Assembly: GCA_025355115.1 (NCBI GenBank)
Contig: JANXLO010000293.1
Span: 1 to 13,484 of the forward strand
Direction of reading: 5' to 3'
Origin: Chthonomonadaceae bacterium
GTDB lineage: Bacteria; Armatimonadota; Chthonomonadetes; Chthonomonadales; Chthonomonadaceae
DNA: 13,484 bases
Position numbers and translations under genes: made by a program. Below, piece by piece: positions 6,562 to 13,140 of the stretch (its first letter is position 1; every line of letters starts with the position of its first letter). The notes beneath the pieces are model-generated. The model was not told the origin of the DNA and ran no database searches. It saw nothing but the letters and a program-made list of their open reading frames with translations.

Positions 6562-8868
6562 TTATTCCAGGATCAGGTACATCGTATTTGTCGGCAAGCT
6601 GAGAGTGAATGCGTCCGCCTTGCGGGTGCCAGGCACCGAGCGGATAGGATAGCCTGCCGCGTCCAGAAGAGTGGCCTTATGGAGCGATACATTCCGGACA
6701 GTGAGTGTAACCTCGGTGTTGGCGACGAGCCAGGGCATTGTGCCTGTGTTGAGAATTTCGTAGCCGTGGAAAGTCTCCTTGCCGTCGTCGCTTTTGAAGT
6801 CGGTAGGCTTCGTTTTCCAGCCGGTGGGCCGTGAGCGGGTGCCCACCTGCACCAGCAGTCTGCCGGACTCCTTGAGGGGCTTTTCATCCATCGATACCAC
6901 GAGGACGGCGGCATAGTCGTTGCTGGAGACGACAGTGATATCACGAAGCGCGAACGTGCGTTTCTTGTTCAGGAAGCCGCTGACGCCTTGCGCTCGTGGG
7001 GAGTTTATAGCGCAGATCCCCGTACCATAGTCCAGATCGATCTCCCCCGTCACGCTCTTCACGGTCTTCGCGTCCCGGTCGATGTATTTCGACAAGTTCA
7101 GTTGCGTGCTCTTCGCCGGGTCGCCGCCATACTTCACTTCCACAGGGCCCACCAGAAACGCCAGAGGATCAGCACCCTTCTGGATATAGGATTGCCCCCC
7201 GGTGTTGCCGGTGTACCGATTCGGGTCGAAGCTCTTGTCTTCGGCGATCACCGGGACTTGACGCTGCCACATGGAGGCGAGGGTTCGCTCCTCATGCACC
7301 GCGGGCACGCCCTGCTGCAGGTAGCCGCGACGGAACATCAGTGCGGCGGCGGGGAAGCTGCCCATAAGGGATGGCGTCGAGCAAGTCCACTTGTTCAGTG
7401 GATGCTGGCCGTTCAGATTGAGAAACGTGAGGTAAGGATCCGGGTCGTACTCCGGAGTCCCGCCGGTCCCAAACCAGTAGAGGCTGTCCACTCCCGTCAG
7501 CGACTGGTAGGCCGCCATCATGAACGGCCCCTCGGTCTGGAACTGCTCTGGGTTTACCCAGGTGCTCTCGGTGATGAGCATCGGGTGACCGACCACCTGC
7601 TTCAAGTTGACCGGCAGACTGCGCGGATCGAGGAGGCACGAGCTGTTCGTGTAGTGGTGGCCGGGGTCGATTCGCCAGCCGTTGTTCGCGCCCGTGTGCA
7701 CGCCGCCCGTGTATTTGTTGACCGCCATGACGTCGGCGGCTGTGTACGTCCATCGCTCCAGGTCGTTGAGCCGAACCGGGTCCGCAGTGATCCAGTTGGA
7801 GGCATTTATTAGCTGTTTGCAGCCGAGATCTTTATGGTAGTAGTCGGCGATGTCGGCATAGAATTTGCGCTGCGTCTCCGCGAAGAACTGCGTCTGATCG
7901 TCCAGACGCTTCGCCAGCCCGCCGGTCGACGGCTGCGTCAGCATCCATGTGTCGCCGATCCCCGCGACTCCGCTCGCGAAATCGTCCTGTCCGTCCGCCG
8001 CGCCCTGCCAGGCCGCTTTCGCCTTCTCCAGCGTGCCGTACTTCCTGGTCAGCCACAGGCCGAACTTCCTGCCAAGAACCCTCTTCTGCGGCGGGTGCAG
8101 GCCCTGCATCGTCCAGAAGAACATCCCGTCTTCATTCTGCACCTGGATGAGCGCCACGGAGGGATCCTGCGCAAGCGTAAGGCCGGTGTACGGATTGGGA
8201 CGGGCGTACAGAGCCTTGACCCAGGCGCGGTATCCGGCCTGAAGCTTTTCATTGAAGAAGAGAACGCCCCAGAGGTCGGACGCGCCGGTATAGCCATCGA
8301 TGCCCCATTGCGTCGCGTTTTTGCCGTTCGCCCAGTAGGGCGAGATGGTCGTGTAGATGCCCTCTTTCTTCATGGCCGCCACGCATCGCCAGATGCCGTC
8401 GATCTCCTTTTCGTTCACTCCCGTGATAGGACCCTCTTTGTCGGGGGCGATCTGCGTATGCAGCCGAACCATATTGACGCCGAGCCGCGCAAGAAACCGG
8501 GCATGCTTCGCCATATCCTGCGGCGATTGCCGATAGATGTCCGTCCCGACCGACCAGAAGCGCACGGGTTTGCCGTTGCCCAATACGAACCCATTGCCGT
8601 CAGGAGTCAGTCTGACGAAGCCTGTCTCTCCCGCGACCTTCTCGTTCAGCGAGCGCAGATTCAGAAGGGACCCGGGCTTAGCGGTGTCGGCAGGATAAGA
8701 GAATGCCCAATCTCCGGCGCTCACAGACTCTGGGCGCTGACAGCGGGCGGCGACCGGAAGCATCAGATAGGAGAAGGCAGCAAGGAGCGTGAAGGGCGAA
8801 CGGGCGAGGAAACGGAAGTTCGGTCTGGAAACGGTCATGGCGATCTGCTCCTTGGCGCATGCTGACAT
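6562..8868 (-). CDS. Secreted TIM-barrel glycoside hydrolase (clan GH-A type)
   Basis: A 768-aa putative exported glycosidase. Numbered from ATG 8868, a signal peptide spans about residues 11-44 (RPNFRFLARS, then a hydrophobic FTLLAAFSYLMLPVAA). The catalytic barrel runs from about 90 to 500. VNMVRLH (131-137) resembles the strand-2 Arg motif of clan GH-A. QVQNED (242-247) gives a likely acid/base Glu246 in the N-E pair, and MLITEST (430-436) gives a likely nucleophile Glu434. Residues about 520-768 are beta-rich and look like accessory domains. Two starts both have good ribosome-binding sites: ATG 8868 (GGAGG, 5 nt) and ATG 8838 (AAGGAG, 9 nt); the second gives a more classical signal peptide. 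The CAZy family and substrate cannot be named from the sequence alone. It is transcribed alone. Confidence 0.83.
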   Translation of the reverse strand: MSACAKEQIAMTVSRPNFRFLARSPFTLLAAFSYLMLPVAARCQRPESVSAGDWAFSYPADTAKPGSLLNLRSLNEKVAGETGFVRLTPDGNGFVLGNGKPVRFWSVGTDIYRQSPQDMAKHARFLARLGVNMVRLHTQIAPDKEGPITGVNEKEIDGIWRCVAAMKKEGIYTTISPYWANGKNATQWGIDGYTGASDLWGVLFFNEKLQAGYRAWVKALYARPNPYTGLTLAQDPSVALIQVQNEDGMFFWTMQGLHPPQKRVLGRKFGLWLTRKYGTLEKAKAAWQGAADGQDDFASGVAGIGDTWMLTQPSTGGLAKRLDDQTQFFAETQRKFYADIADYYHKDLGCKQLINASNWITADPVRLNDLERWTYTAADVMAVNKYTGGVHTGANNGWRIDPGHHYTNSSCLLDPRSLPVNLKQVVGHPMLITESTWVNPEQFQTEGPFMMAAYQSLTGVDSLYWFGTGGTPEYDPDPYLTFLNLNGQHPLNKWTCSTPSLMGSFPAAALMFRRGYLQQGVPAVHEERTLASMWQRQVPVIAEDKSFDPNRYTGNTGGQSYIQKGADPLAFLVGPVEVKYGGDPAKSTQLNLSKYIDRDAKTVKSVTGEIDLDYGTGICAINSPRAQGVSGFLNKKRTFALRDITVVSSNDYAAVLVVSMDEKPLKESGRLLVQVGTRSRPTGWKTKPTDFKSDDGKETFHGYEILNTGTMPWLVANTEVTLTVRNVSLHKATLLDAAGYPIRSVPGTRKADAFTLSLPTNTMYLILE

Positions 8869-9045
8869 TCAAGCCTCCGTGTGTTTTGGACGGAGTGCTG
8901 ACCGAGTTGTGAACGAGAATTGATGGCCAATTCGCGGGCAAAGGAGTGAAGTCCTCCTCCGGAAAGTTGGAGGCGCGAGAGCGTTGACATGAGTCCAAGC
9001 TCTTCCGCTAATTGGAATGTTATCTGGGGCACAGGCACTGAGTTG

Positions 9046-9072
9046 ACAGGCGTTGGGGTAATGTCCGCCTGT
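9046..9072. repeat. Inverted repeat ACAGGCG / CGCCTGT
   Basis: A 7-bp perfect inverted repeat (9046-9052 and 9066-9072) with a 13-nt loop lies between the small membrane protein gene and the glycosidase gene, both on the minus strand. It could be a weak 3' hairpin for the former or an operator upstream of the latter. There is no T-tract. Confidence 0.3.
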
Positions 9073-9114
9073 ACTTCTAATTCTGCTCAGGGTTATGTCT
9101 CTATACTGAGAACG

Positions 9115-9387
9115 TCAGTGCAGCATTGGCGGGGTTTGATCAAGGGGAATTTGCAGGCCGACCAGCATGAACAGAACTAGCAGAGCGACGGGCAACCGCG
9201 CCTGCTGCTCCGTGAGGATTAGCTGCTCCGTATGCTCATTGTCAATTACTCTGCGGATGACCATCCAGCCGTCCGAAATCGAGGTGAGAAGATATAGCCC
9301 GGTAGGGAGTTCCTGAAGGGGGGTAAATAGAGCCAGCACTTCGCCTGGCTCATATCCTGAACCGATAGGTTTTTTTCCACGAGACAT
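9115..9387 (-). CDS. Hypothetical small protein with one C-terminal membrane helix
   Basis: A 90-aa protein of no family I recognise. Residues 1-60 form a soluble beta-rich part (EVLALFTPLQELPTG, LYLLTS, WMVIRRVI), followed by one hydrophobic helix at about 65-82 (LPVALLVLFMLVGLQIPL) and a short tail. That makes it a candidate tail-anchored small membrane protein. The frame also allows ATG 9411 (98 aa), but ATG 9387 has GAGG 5 nt upstream and the earlier start has only a weak site, so 9387 is preferred. It stands alone between two gene-poor stretches. The coherent amino-acid composition argues for a real gene, but without homologs this is not certain. Confidence 0.5.
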   Translation of the reverse strand: MSRGKKPIGSGYEPGEVLALFTPLQELPTGLYLLTSISDGWMVIRRVIDNEHTEQLILTEQQARLPVALLVLFMLVGLQIPLDQTPPMLH

Positions 9388-9731
9388 GTTGTCCTCGTCG
9401 GCTGATTCCATAAGGTCTCTTGTGCACTTGATTTCCGAAAAAATCTCGCTTCCATGGAGATGTTCCGCTGTACATAGCCGCGTCTAAAATTAGTGACGGT
9501 TCAAATCTTTGAAATGTTCGGTTTTTTGGTTGGGAACTACTTCAAACTTGAATCCCACTTCAGTTCGCAATTGGCACCATGCGAGGAAGCAAAGACCATA
9601 CACCCTATCAGGGTCGTCTTCATGGGACAACAAAAGGCCGCAAGAAGTTCCGTCTCATTGACAGATTCACCTGTTTTTATTAACAGATCGCCTCAGCTAT
9701 TTCCGCTGGTGAGCAGCTCAAAATCGGTTTG

Positions 9732-9745
9732 TGAGAGCGCTCTCC
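9732..9745. promoter_or_regulatory. LacI-family-type operator palindrome
   Basis: TGAGAGCGCTCTCC contains the perfect 12-bp palindrome GAGAGCGCTCTC (9733-9744) centred on CG. Even-length palindromes with a central GCGC, of the kind TGxGAGCGCTCxCA, are the usual target of LacI/GalR-family sugar regulators. It lies about 165 bp before the dehydrogenase start and 70 bp after a TTGACA hexamer. No LacI gene is in the window, so control would be in trans. Confidence 0.5.
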
Positions 9746-9837
9746 GAGCTCATCGACGCCCCCGTAAGGACTGCGGCAGGAGGGAGAAGAGTGCCTTGCA
9801 GGGAATGGAGATAAGAGAAAGAGGCAGGGCATACGCG

Positions 9838-9858
9838 GCGAATGGAGCAACCATTCGC
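9838..9858. repeat. Inverted repeat in the dehydrogenase leader
   Basis: GCGAATGG (9838-9845) and CCATTCGC (9851-9858) are perfect 8-bp arms around a 5-nt spacer (AGCAA), with GCG/CGC flanks that could extend the stem imperfectly. It lies 37 nt before the strong ribosome-binding site. It could be an operator or an mRNA hairpin. Confidence 0.45.
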
Positions 9859-9894
9859 ACCGCGCAATGCAGTCGGTCTCTAATCAGCGTGAAC

Positions 9895-9904
9895 GGGGGA
9901 GGTG
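9895..9904 (+). promoter_or_regulatory. Strong ribosome-binding site that favours a TTG start
   Basis: GGGGGAGGTG (core GGAGG at 9898-9902) is 7 nt before TTG 9910 but 16 nt before the in-frame ATG 9919. The spacing makes TTG the likelier initiator of the dehydrogenase gene. Confidence 0.55.
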
Positions 9905-9909
9905 CTGCT

Positions 9910-10908
9910 TTGCAGGCAATGGCTATTGTGGCGACTGGCATCGGGCGAGTGGCGTTCGAGGCGATTTCGGTTCCGGAGCCTGGCCCGGACGACGTGACCG
10001 TTCGCGTGACTCATTCGTGGATCAGCAACGGGACGGAAGGATCATTCGTGCGCGGCGAGCGGATCGGCGGCGACACTGCGCGCAACGAAGGCGATCCGCT
10101 TCCTTTTCCGCACGTGCCGGGCTATCAGAAGGTCGGCATTGTGGAGGGCATTGGGGCGAACGTGACTCATGTCGCAGCAGGTGACATGGTTTTCGCCACT
10201 GTGTCGCAGGTGGAAGGGATGTTCACTCCGTACGGCGGGCATGTCTCTCCCGCGGTGACGCACAAGTCGCAGGTCTGGAAGCTGCCTCAGGACGTGGATC
10301 CCACGTCGGCAAGCGGGCTCGTACTCACGCAGGTGGGGTTCAATGTGGGGCAGTGCCCAAAGCTGCGCGAAGGAGATGCGGCGGTCGTGATCGGCGACGG
10401 AATGGTTGGGCACTGGGCGGCGCAGACCCTTCAGCACCGAGGGGCGCGAGTGCTGATGCTCGGCAAGCACACGGAGCGACTGGAGCTCTTCGCCGCCCGC
10501 TCACAGGATCGGCTCGTGAATGTTCGCGAGGAGGACGCGGTCGAGGCCGTACGAGACTGGGCCGGACGCTCCGTGCAGGTCGTGGCTGACACCGTTGGCA
10601 GCCTATCGACAGTTGAGTCGCTGTTCCCGCTGATGCGCCGCTTCAGCGAGTTCGTCTCCGCAGGCTTCTATGGCCACGCCGGGAAGCTGGACATACAGAG
10701 GATGCGCGACTACGAGATGACCCTACGCGCTCCCTCGGGCTGGACTTCCGAGCGCATTGCCTCGACGCTCGAGTTGCTGCGGCAGGGCGTTCTCACCACA
10801 TTGCCTCTCATAACGCACCGTTTCCCCGTCGCGCTGGCCGACAAGGCGTTCGACCTCATTCTATCAAGGCGCGAACCGGTGCTCGGCGTTATACTGGACT
10901 GGCCTTAA
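9910..10908 (+). CDS. Medium-chain dehydrogenase/reductase, BchC-like, without zinc ligands
   Basis: A 332-aa MDR-superfamily NAD(P)-dependent oxidoreductase resembling the BchC (bacteriochlorophyllide a dehydrogenase)-like group. The N-terminal GroES-like domain begins ATGIGRVAFEAISVPEPGP. The place of the catalytic-zinc Cys reads ISNGTEG (residues 39-45), and the usual GHE reads PGYQKVG (70-76), so both zinc-ligand sites are lost, as in zinc-independent MDRs. The structural-zinc cysteine cluster is also missing. The Rossmann fold has AAVVIGDGMVGHWAAQTL (157-174) with a G-x-G-x-x-G loop, followed by GARVLMLGK. Start TTG 9910 is chosen on ribosome-binding-site spacing; ATG 9919 is the alternative. 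It stands alone, behind a LacI-type palindrome, which suggests sugar-responsive control. Bacteriochlorophyll synthesis is not implied: no other bch genes are here. Probable substrate: a sugar or polyol, by context only. Confidence 0.82.
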   Translation: MQAMAIVATGIGRVAFEAISVPEPGPDDVTVRVTHSWISNGTEGSFVRGERIGGDTARNEGDPLPFPHVPGYQKVGIVEGIGANVTHVAAGDMVFATVSQVEGMFTPYGGHVSPAVTHKSQVWKLPQDVDPTSASGLVLTQVGFNVGQCPKLREGDAAVVIGDGMVGHWAAQTLQHRGARVLMLGKHTERLELFAARSQDRLVNVREEDAVEAVRDWAGRSVQVVADTVGSLSTVESLFPLMRRFSEFVSAGFYGHAGKLDIQRMRDYEMTLRAPSGWTSERIASTLELLRQGVLTTLPLITHRFPVALADKAFDLILSRREPVLGVILDWP

Positions 10909-10973
10909 TCCACGTCAGATCCGAAGTGCTATTGTAACCAATTCGTTGCTTGATGCAATTGTCGCTCTGAAGT

Positions 10974-11021
10974 GTTTCTCTCCCTGCATTTCTTTGCTTC
11001 TCTGCGTCTCTGCGCGAGATC
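10974..11021 (-). repeat. Interspersed purine-rich repeat (CGCAGAGA type)
   Basis: Read on the minus strand, this intergenic stretch is a quasi-periodic run of units such as GCAGAGACGCAGAGAAG, GCAAAGAAAT and GCAGGGAGAG. I know sequences of this kind as dispersed intergenic repeats in many unrelated bacteria, where they give spurious ORFs containing AETQR-like peptides; such a shadow ORF is present here. It lies between the two convergent 3' ends. Confidence 0.5.
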
Positions 11022-11065
11022 TGGGAATCCCCGTTTTTCCGCAGCGTGAGCCCCCCGGTGTTTGG

Positions 11066-11848
11066 CTAGGCGACTGGCTCTCCGAAGCAAAAGCAGACGC
11101 CGTATGGCTCCTGGGCGAAGAAGATCGTCCGCACGACACGATTGTATGTGTCCGGGCGCATGGCGGAAGGCTCGACGCCTGTGGCCGTCAGCTCAGCGTG
11201 AAGCGCTGTGACGTTCTCGACTGAGAAGAAGACGCTTGCCTGCTCAGGGTCTGCACCGTTTTTCGCGAGGCCGATCACCGCATCGTCCCGTCGCAGAATC
11301 ACGCGATCCGTCGTGCGCGACTCGGTCTTGAAACCCAGCACGTGCGTGTAGAAGGCTATCGCTGGACCAAAGTCCTTTACCGGTAGAGCTTCGGTGTCGC
11401 CGCTGATCGAGAAGGCGCCCTTGAATCGGATTGCGACGGGCTTTGCAGCGTCCATTTGCCTGGAGCCGGGACGATTCTTGTACTGGGTCACCGAGAGCAC
11501 GTTGCCGTCGGGGTCTTTGAACCATGCGACCTGTGTGCCGTCCGGGAAGGTGAACGCGCCCTGCTCGTCCAGCACGAATCCGGGCCACCGCTCCGGCTGA
11601 ACGCCCCGCGCGGCGAGCTGTTCAAGAGCGGAGCTGATGCTCTCCACCTCCCAGCCGAGCACCGTGTAGGACGCTGTGGCTACGCTCGGCATGGGCGAGA
11701 TGCGCAGGAGGGTGCCGTTGGCGTCAAAGACCATCGCGTAGGGGTCTTCCTCCACCAGCGGCAGGCCCAGCGTCTCCCCGTAGAAAGCCTTCGCTCGCTC
11801 CTTATCCGTCACGGCCAGAAAAGCCATGATGCGCTCAGTGTTCAGCAT
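11066..11848 (-). CDS. Two-domain VOC (glyoxalase/bleomycin-resistance-like) protein
   Basis: A 260-aa cytosolic protein made of two vicinal-oxygen-chelate domains. Domain 1 (about 6-123) has AFLAVTDKERAKAFYGETLG and ends FPDGTQVAWFKDPDGNVLSV. Domain 2 (about 144-258) has AIAFYTHVLGFKTESRTTDR and ends FAQEPYGVCFCFGEP. VOC members include glyoxalases, dioxygenases and antibiotic-binding proteins. The usual His/Glu metal ligands are not obvious: the first strand of domain 1 has no His, and the last strand reads NVLSVTQ rather than carrying a Glu. Metal-dependent catalysis is therefore doubtful and a binding role is possible. ATG 11848 has a strong AAGGAGG 8 nt upstream. It is monocistronic and convergent with the dehydrogenase gene. 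Confidence 0.86.
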   Translation of the reverse strand: MLNTERIMAFLAVTDKERAKAFYGETLGLPLVEEDPYAMVFDANGTLLRISPMPSVATASYTVLGWEVESISSALEQLAARGVQPERWPGFVLDEQGAFTFPDGTQVAWFKDPDGNVLSVTQYKNRPGSRQMDAAKPVAIRFKGAFSISGDTEALPVKDFGPAIAFYTHVLGFKTESRTTDRVILRRDDAVIGLAKNGADPEQASVFFSVENVTALHAELTATGVEPSAMRPDTYNRVVRTIFFAQEPYGVCFCFGEPVA

Positions 11849-12022
11849 GTTCGTTGCCTCCTTCGGTCTATATCGCCACAGGGTTCCGGCCTATCTCCGG
11901 CATTGGACTCTAAACTGCCTGTTAGGTTTTGCCGCCCAATACTCCTGCGCAGACGCAGCAGTTACCGACCGCCTGACCATTCCGGAAGCACCAGCAGAGA
12001 TATGAATAGCCTATTCTCTTCC

Positions 12023-12240
12023 TCACTCCTCGAGCAGCAATACCTTCCGACGAAAGTCCAGGGTAACGCGGGAACGGTTGTAGAAGGGCGATCCTAGGAG
12101 AACGTCCGCGCCGCCAGCCCGCTCCACGACATAGAATGTCTTAGTCTCGAACGGGACGCCGGACAGGGCGCCGACCACGTTCTGCAGTGCGTGAGGAAAG
12201 GCTCAACTATCGCCTTAATGAGGACTTCGGCACGAGGCAT
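12023..12240 (-). pseudogene. C-terminal remnant of a retropepsin-like aspartic protease
   Basis: The minus-strand frame from 12202 to the stop at 12023-12025 encodes LQNVVGALSGVPFETKTF, YVVE, then GADVLLGSPFYNRSRVTLDF and RRKVLLLEE. This is the characteristic C-terminal half of bacterial retropepsin-like (gag-polyprotein-type) aspartic proteases, where the pattern is xxLLGxxFLxRFxVTLDFxxxxLxLE. Upstream the frame closes with a stop at 12203-12205. A second frame from ATG 12240 (MPRAEVLIKAIVEPF) joins it if one indel near 12195-12202 is assumed. The catalytic D-[ST]-G part is absent and there is no ribosome-binding site, so it is a broken relic, not an enzyme. Confidence 0.5.
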
Positions 12241-12305
12241 CTGTGTGTTGAGTATACTGCTTTAAGAACTCTATGTGGAATGTCTGACTAAAGAAGGAGT
12301 GCGCT

Positions 12306-12575
12306 ATGATAGACACTATGATTGAATCGCCAACGAGAACACATAGCGAAAAAATTGACTCATACCTCTACCTGGAGTTCGTAAAAACCCTACAGGGACA
12401 TCCGATAAAAACTCAGGGTAAAGGGAAGGTCTTCCGCGTCGTTGTTGAGGGGGATCAGATGAAATTTATCCCCCAGTCAACGTTGCCTTATCTAGGCTGC
12501 TGTAAAGCCATGGCGAGCCTTGCTGTGGGATCACCGACTTCTGTGCTTGACGTTGATACCCTAATAACTGCTTGA
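12306..12575 (+). CDS. Hypothetical protein, 89 aa
   Basis: A small cytosolic protein of no family I can name. GGAG lies 6 nt before ATG 12306 (strong site AGAAGGAG), which supports real translation. Residues 14-58 (KIDSYLYLEFVKTLQGHP, then GKGKVFRVVVEGDQMKFIPQS) look like a helix, then a basic turn, then two beta strands. From residue 60 on the sequence is Cys/Ala/Ser-rich (LGCCKAMASLAV) and less convincing, so the C-terminus may be altered or shortened. A possible -10 (TATACT, 12253-12258) lies upstream but has no good -35. The gene sits between two decayed genes and could itself be a relic. Confidence 0.5.
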   Translation: MIDTMIESPTRTHSEKIDSYLYLEFVKTLQGHPIKTQGKGKVFRVVVEGDQMKFIPQSTLPYLGCCKAMASLAVGSPTSVLDVDTLITA

Positions 12576-12641
12576 GGGCTTCATAGGAATTCGAAGACTC
12601 CCTGGCGAAAGGAAGTGCATATTCCTCAGGAAAGTTGTCTT

Positions 12642-13031
12642 ATGAAAATAACTGAAGTGCGGGTTATTGTCACTTGCCCTCTGCGCAACTATGTCGTCGT
12701 CAAGATCATGACGGACGAGCCGGGGCTGTATGGCGTGGGGGATGCGACGTTGAACGGGCGCGAATTGGCGGTCGCCGCTGCACTTCAGGAGCATCTTGTG
12801 CCGCTGCTTATCGGCCGAGACCCCGACCGCATCGAGGACATCTGGCAGATGCTCTTTCGCGGCGCCTACTGGCGCGGCGGGCCTGTGCTGATGACGGCGC
12901 TGGCGGGCATCGACACCGCTCTCTGGGACATCAAAGGCAGACACAACTCCTATAGACATAGGATCAGAGTTCTAATCACCCGTCCACTTAAATTCCCTTC
13001 CCCATTATCCTCCACTCAACATCTTCACTGA
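12642..13031 (+). pseudogene. Truncated D-mannonate dehydratase (ManD/RspA-like) N-terminus
   Basis: Residues 1-99 closely follow the N-terminal capping domain of the enolase-superfamily ManD/RspA proteins: [34 protein letters not shown] (32-45), [14 protein letters not shown] (56-69), [11 protein letters not shown] (72-82) and [15 protein letters not shown] (85-99). Family members are about 400 residues. Here homology stops abruptly near base 12940 and 29 unrelated residues follow to the stop at 13031. The metal-binding Asp/Glu/Glu and catalytic residues of the barrel are all missing, so the product cannot be an active dehydratase. Start ATG 12642 has AGGAAAG 7 nt upstream. The remaining 5' part carries no frameshift, which suggests a recent truncation. 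ManD converts D-mannonate to 2-keto-3-deoxygluconate in hexuronate catabolism. Confidence 0.85.
12948..12963. repeat. Small hairpin at the ManD truncation point
   Basis: TCCTAT (12948-12953) and ATAGGA (12958-12963) form a 6-bp inverted repeat with a 4-nt loop, starting fewer than 10 bp after ManD homology ends. It might mark the edge of inserted DNA, but no transposase or full terminal repeat is visible. Confidence 0.3.
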
Positions 13032-13080
13032 TCCAGACTTCGTCTTACTGGAATATGCTTCCACTCTAAGGTTTCGGATA

Positions 13081-13109
13081 TTGCGAATAATGCGAATAAG
13101 TGGTATATT
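13081..13109 (+). promoter_or_regulatory. Promoter of the antitoxin gene
   Basis: TTGCGA (13081-13086, 4 of 6) and TATATT (13104-13109, 5 of 6) are exactly 17 bp apart. Transcription would start near 13116, 25 nt before the ATG at 13141, and a ribosome-binding site AGGAG precedes that ATG. The promoter contains the tandem 9-bp repeat at 13082-13099. Confidence 0.55.
13082..13099. repeat. Tandem 9-bp repeat in the antitoxin promoter
   Basis: TGCGAATAA occurs twice in direct succession (13082-13090 and 13091-13099), covering most of the -35 box and half of the spacer. This is a likely operator for autoregulation by the antitoxin's DNA-binding domain. Confidence 0.45.
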
Positions 13110-13140
13110 TTTGCTGGAACCCGTTTATCAGGAGAAAGCC

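Larger units (their letters stand above)
9388..9909. other. Gene-free regulatory stretch upstream of the dehydrogenase
   Basis: No convincing gene is seen in these 520 bp. The dehydrogenase frame stays open back to 9493, but the encoded extension looks random and its start codons lack ribosome-binding sites. The stretch holds a TTGACA hexamer (9658-9663), a CTGTT/AACAG mini-inverted repeat (9671-9686), a LacI-type palindrome (9732-9745) and an 8-bp inverted repeat (9838-9858), so it is probably the control region of the gene at 9910. Confidence 0.5.

Noticed and set aside
6988..8865. Long plus-strand open frames (274 and 343 codons) opposite the glycosidase gene
   Set aside because: They are antisense shadows of a GC-rich gene; their peptides are Arg/His/Val-rich without domain patterns, while the minus strand has a signal peptide and catalytic motifs.
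8984..9012. TTGACA, 17 bp, GCTAAT on the plus strand
   Set aside because: A decent promoter match by sequence, but no plus-strand gene lies downstream for 900 bp.
9579..9683. 34-codon basic ORF in the gene-free stretch
   Set aside because: No ribosome-binding site precedes it and nothing beyond a basic composition supports it.
9493..9909. N-terminal extension of the dehydrogenase to 471 aa
   Set aside because: The extension has no MDR similarity, no ribosome-binding site at its start, and would cover the LacI-type palindrome and a strong ribosome-binding site at 9895.
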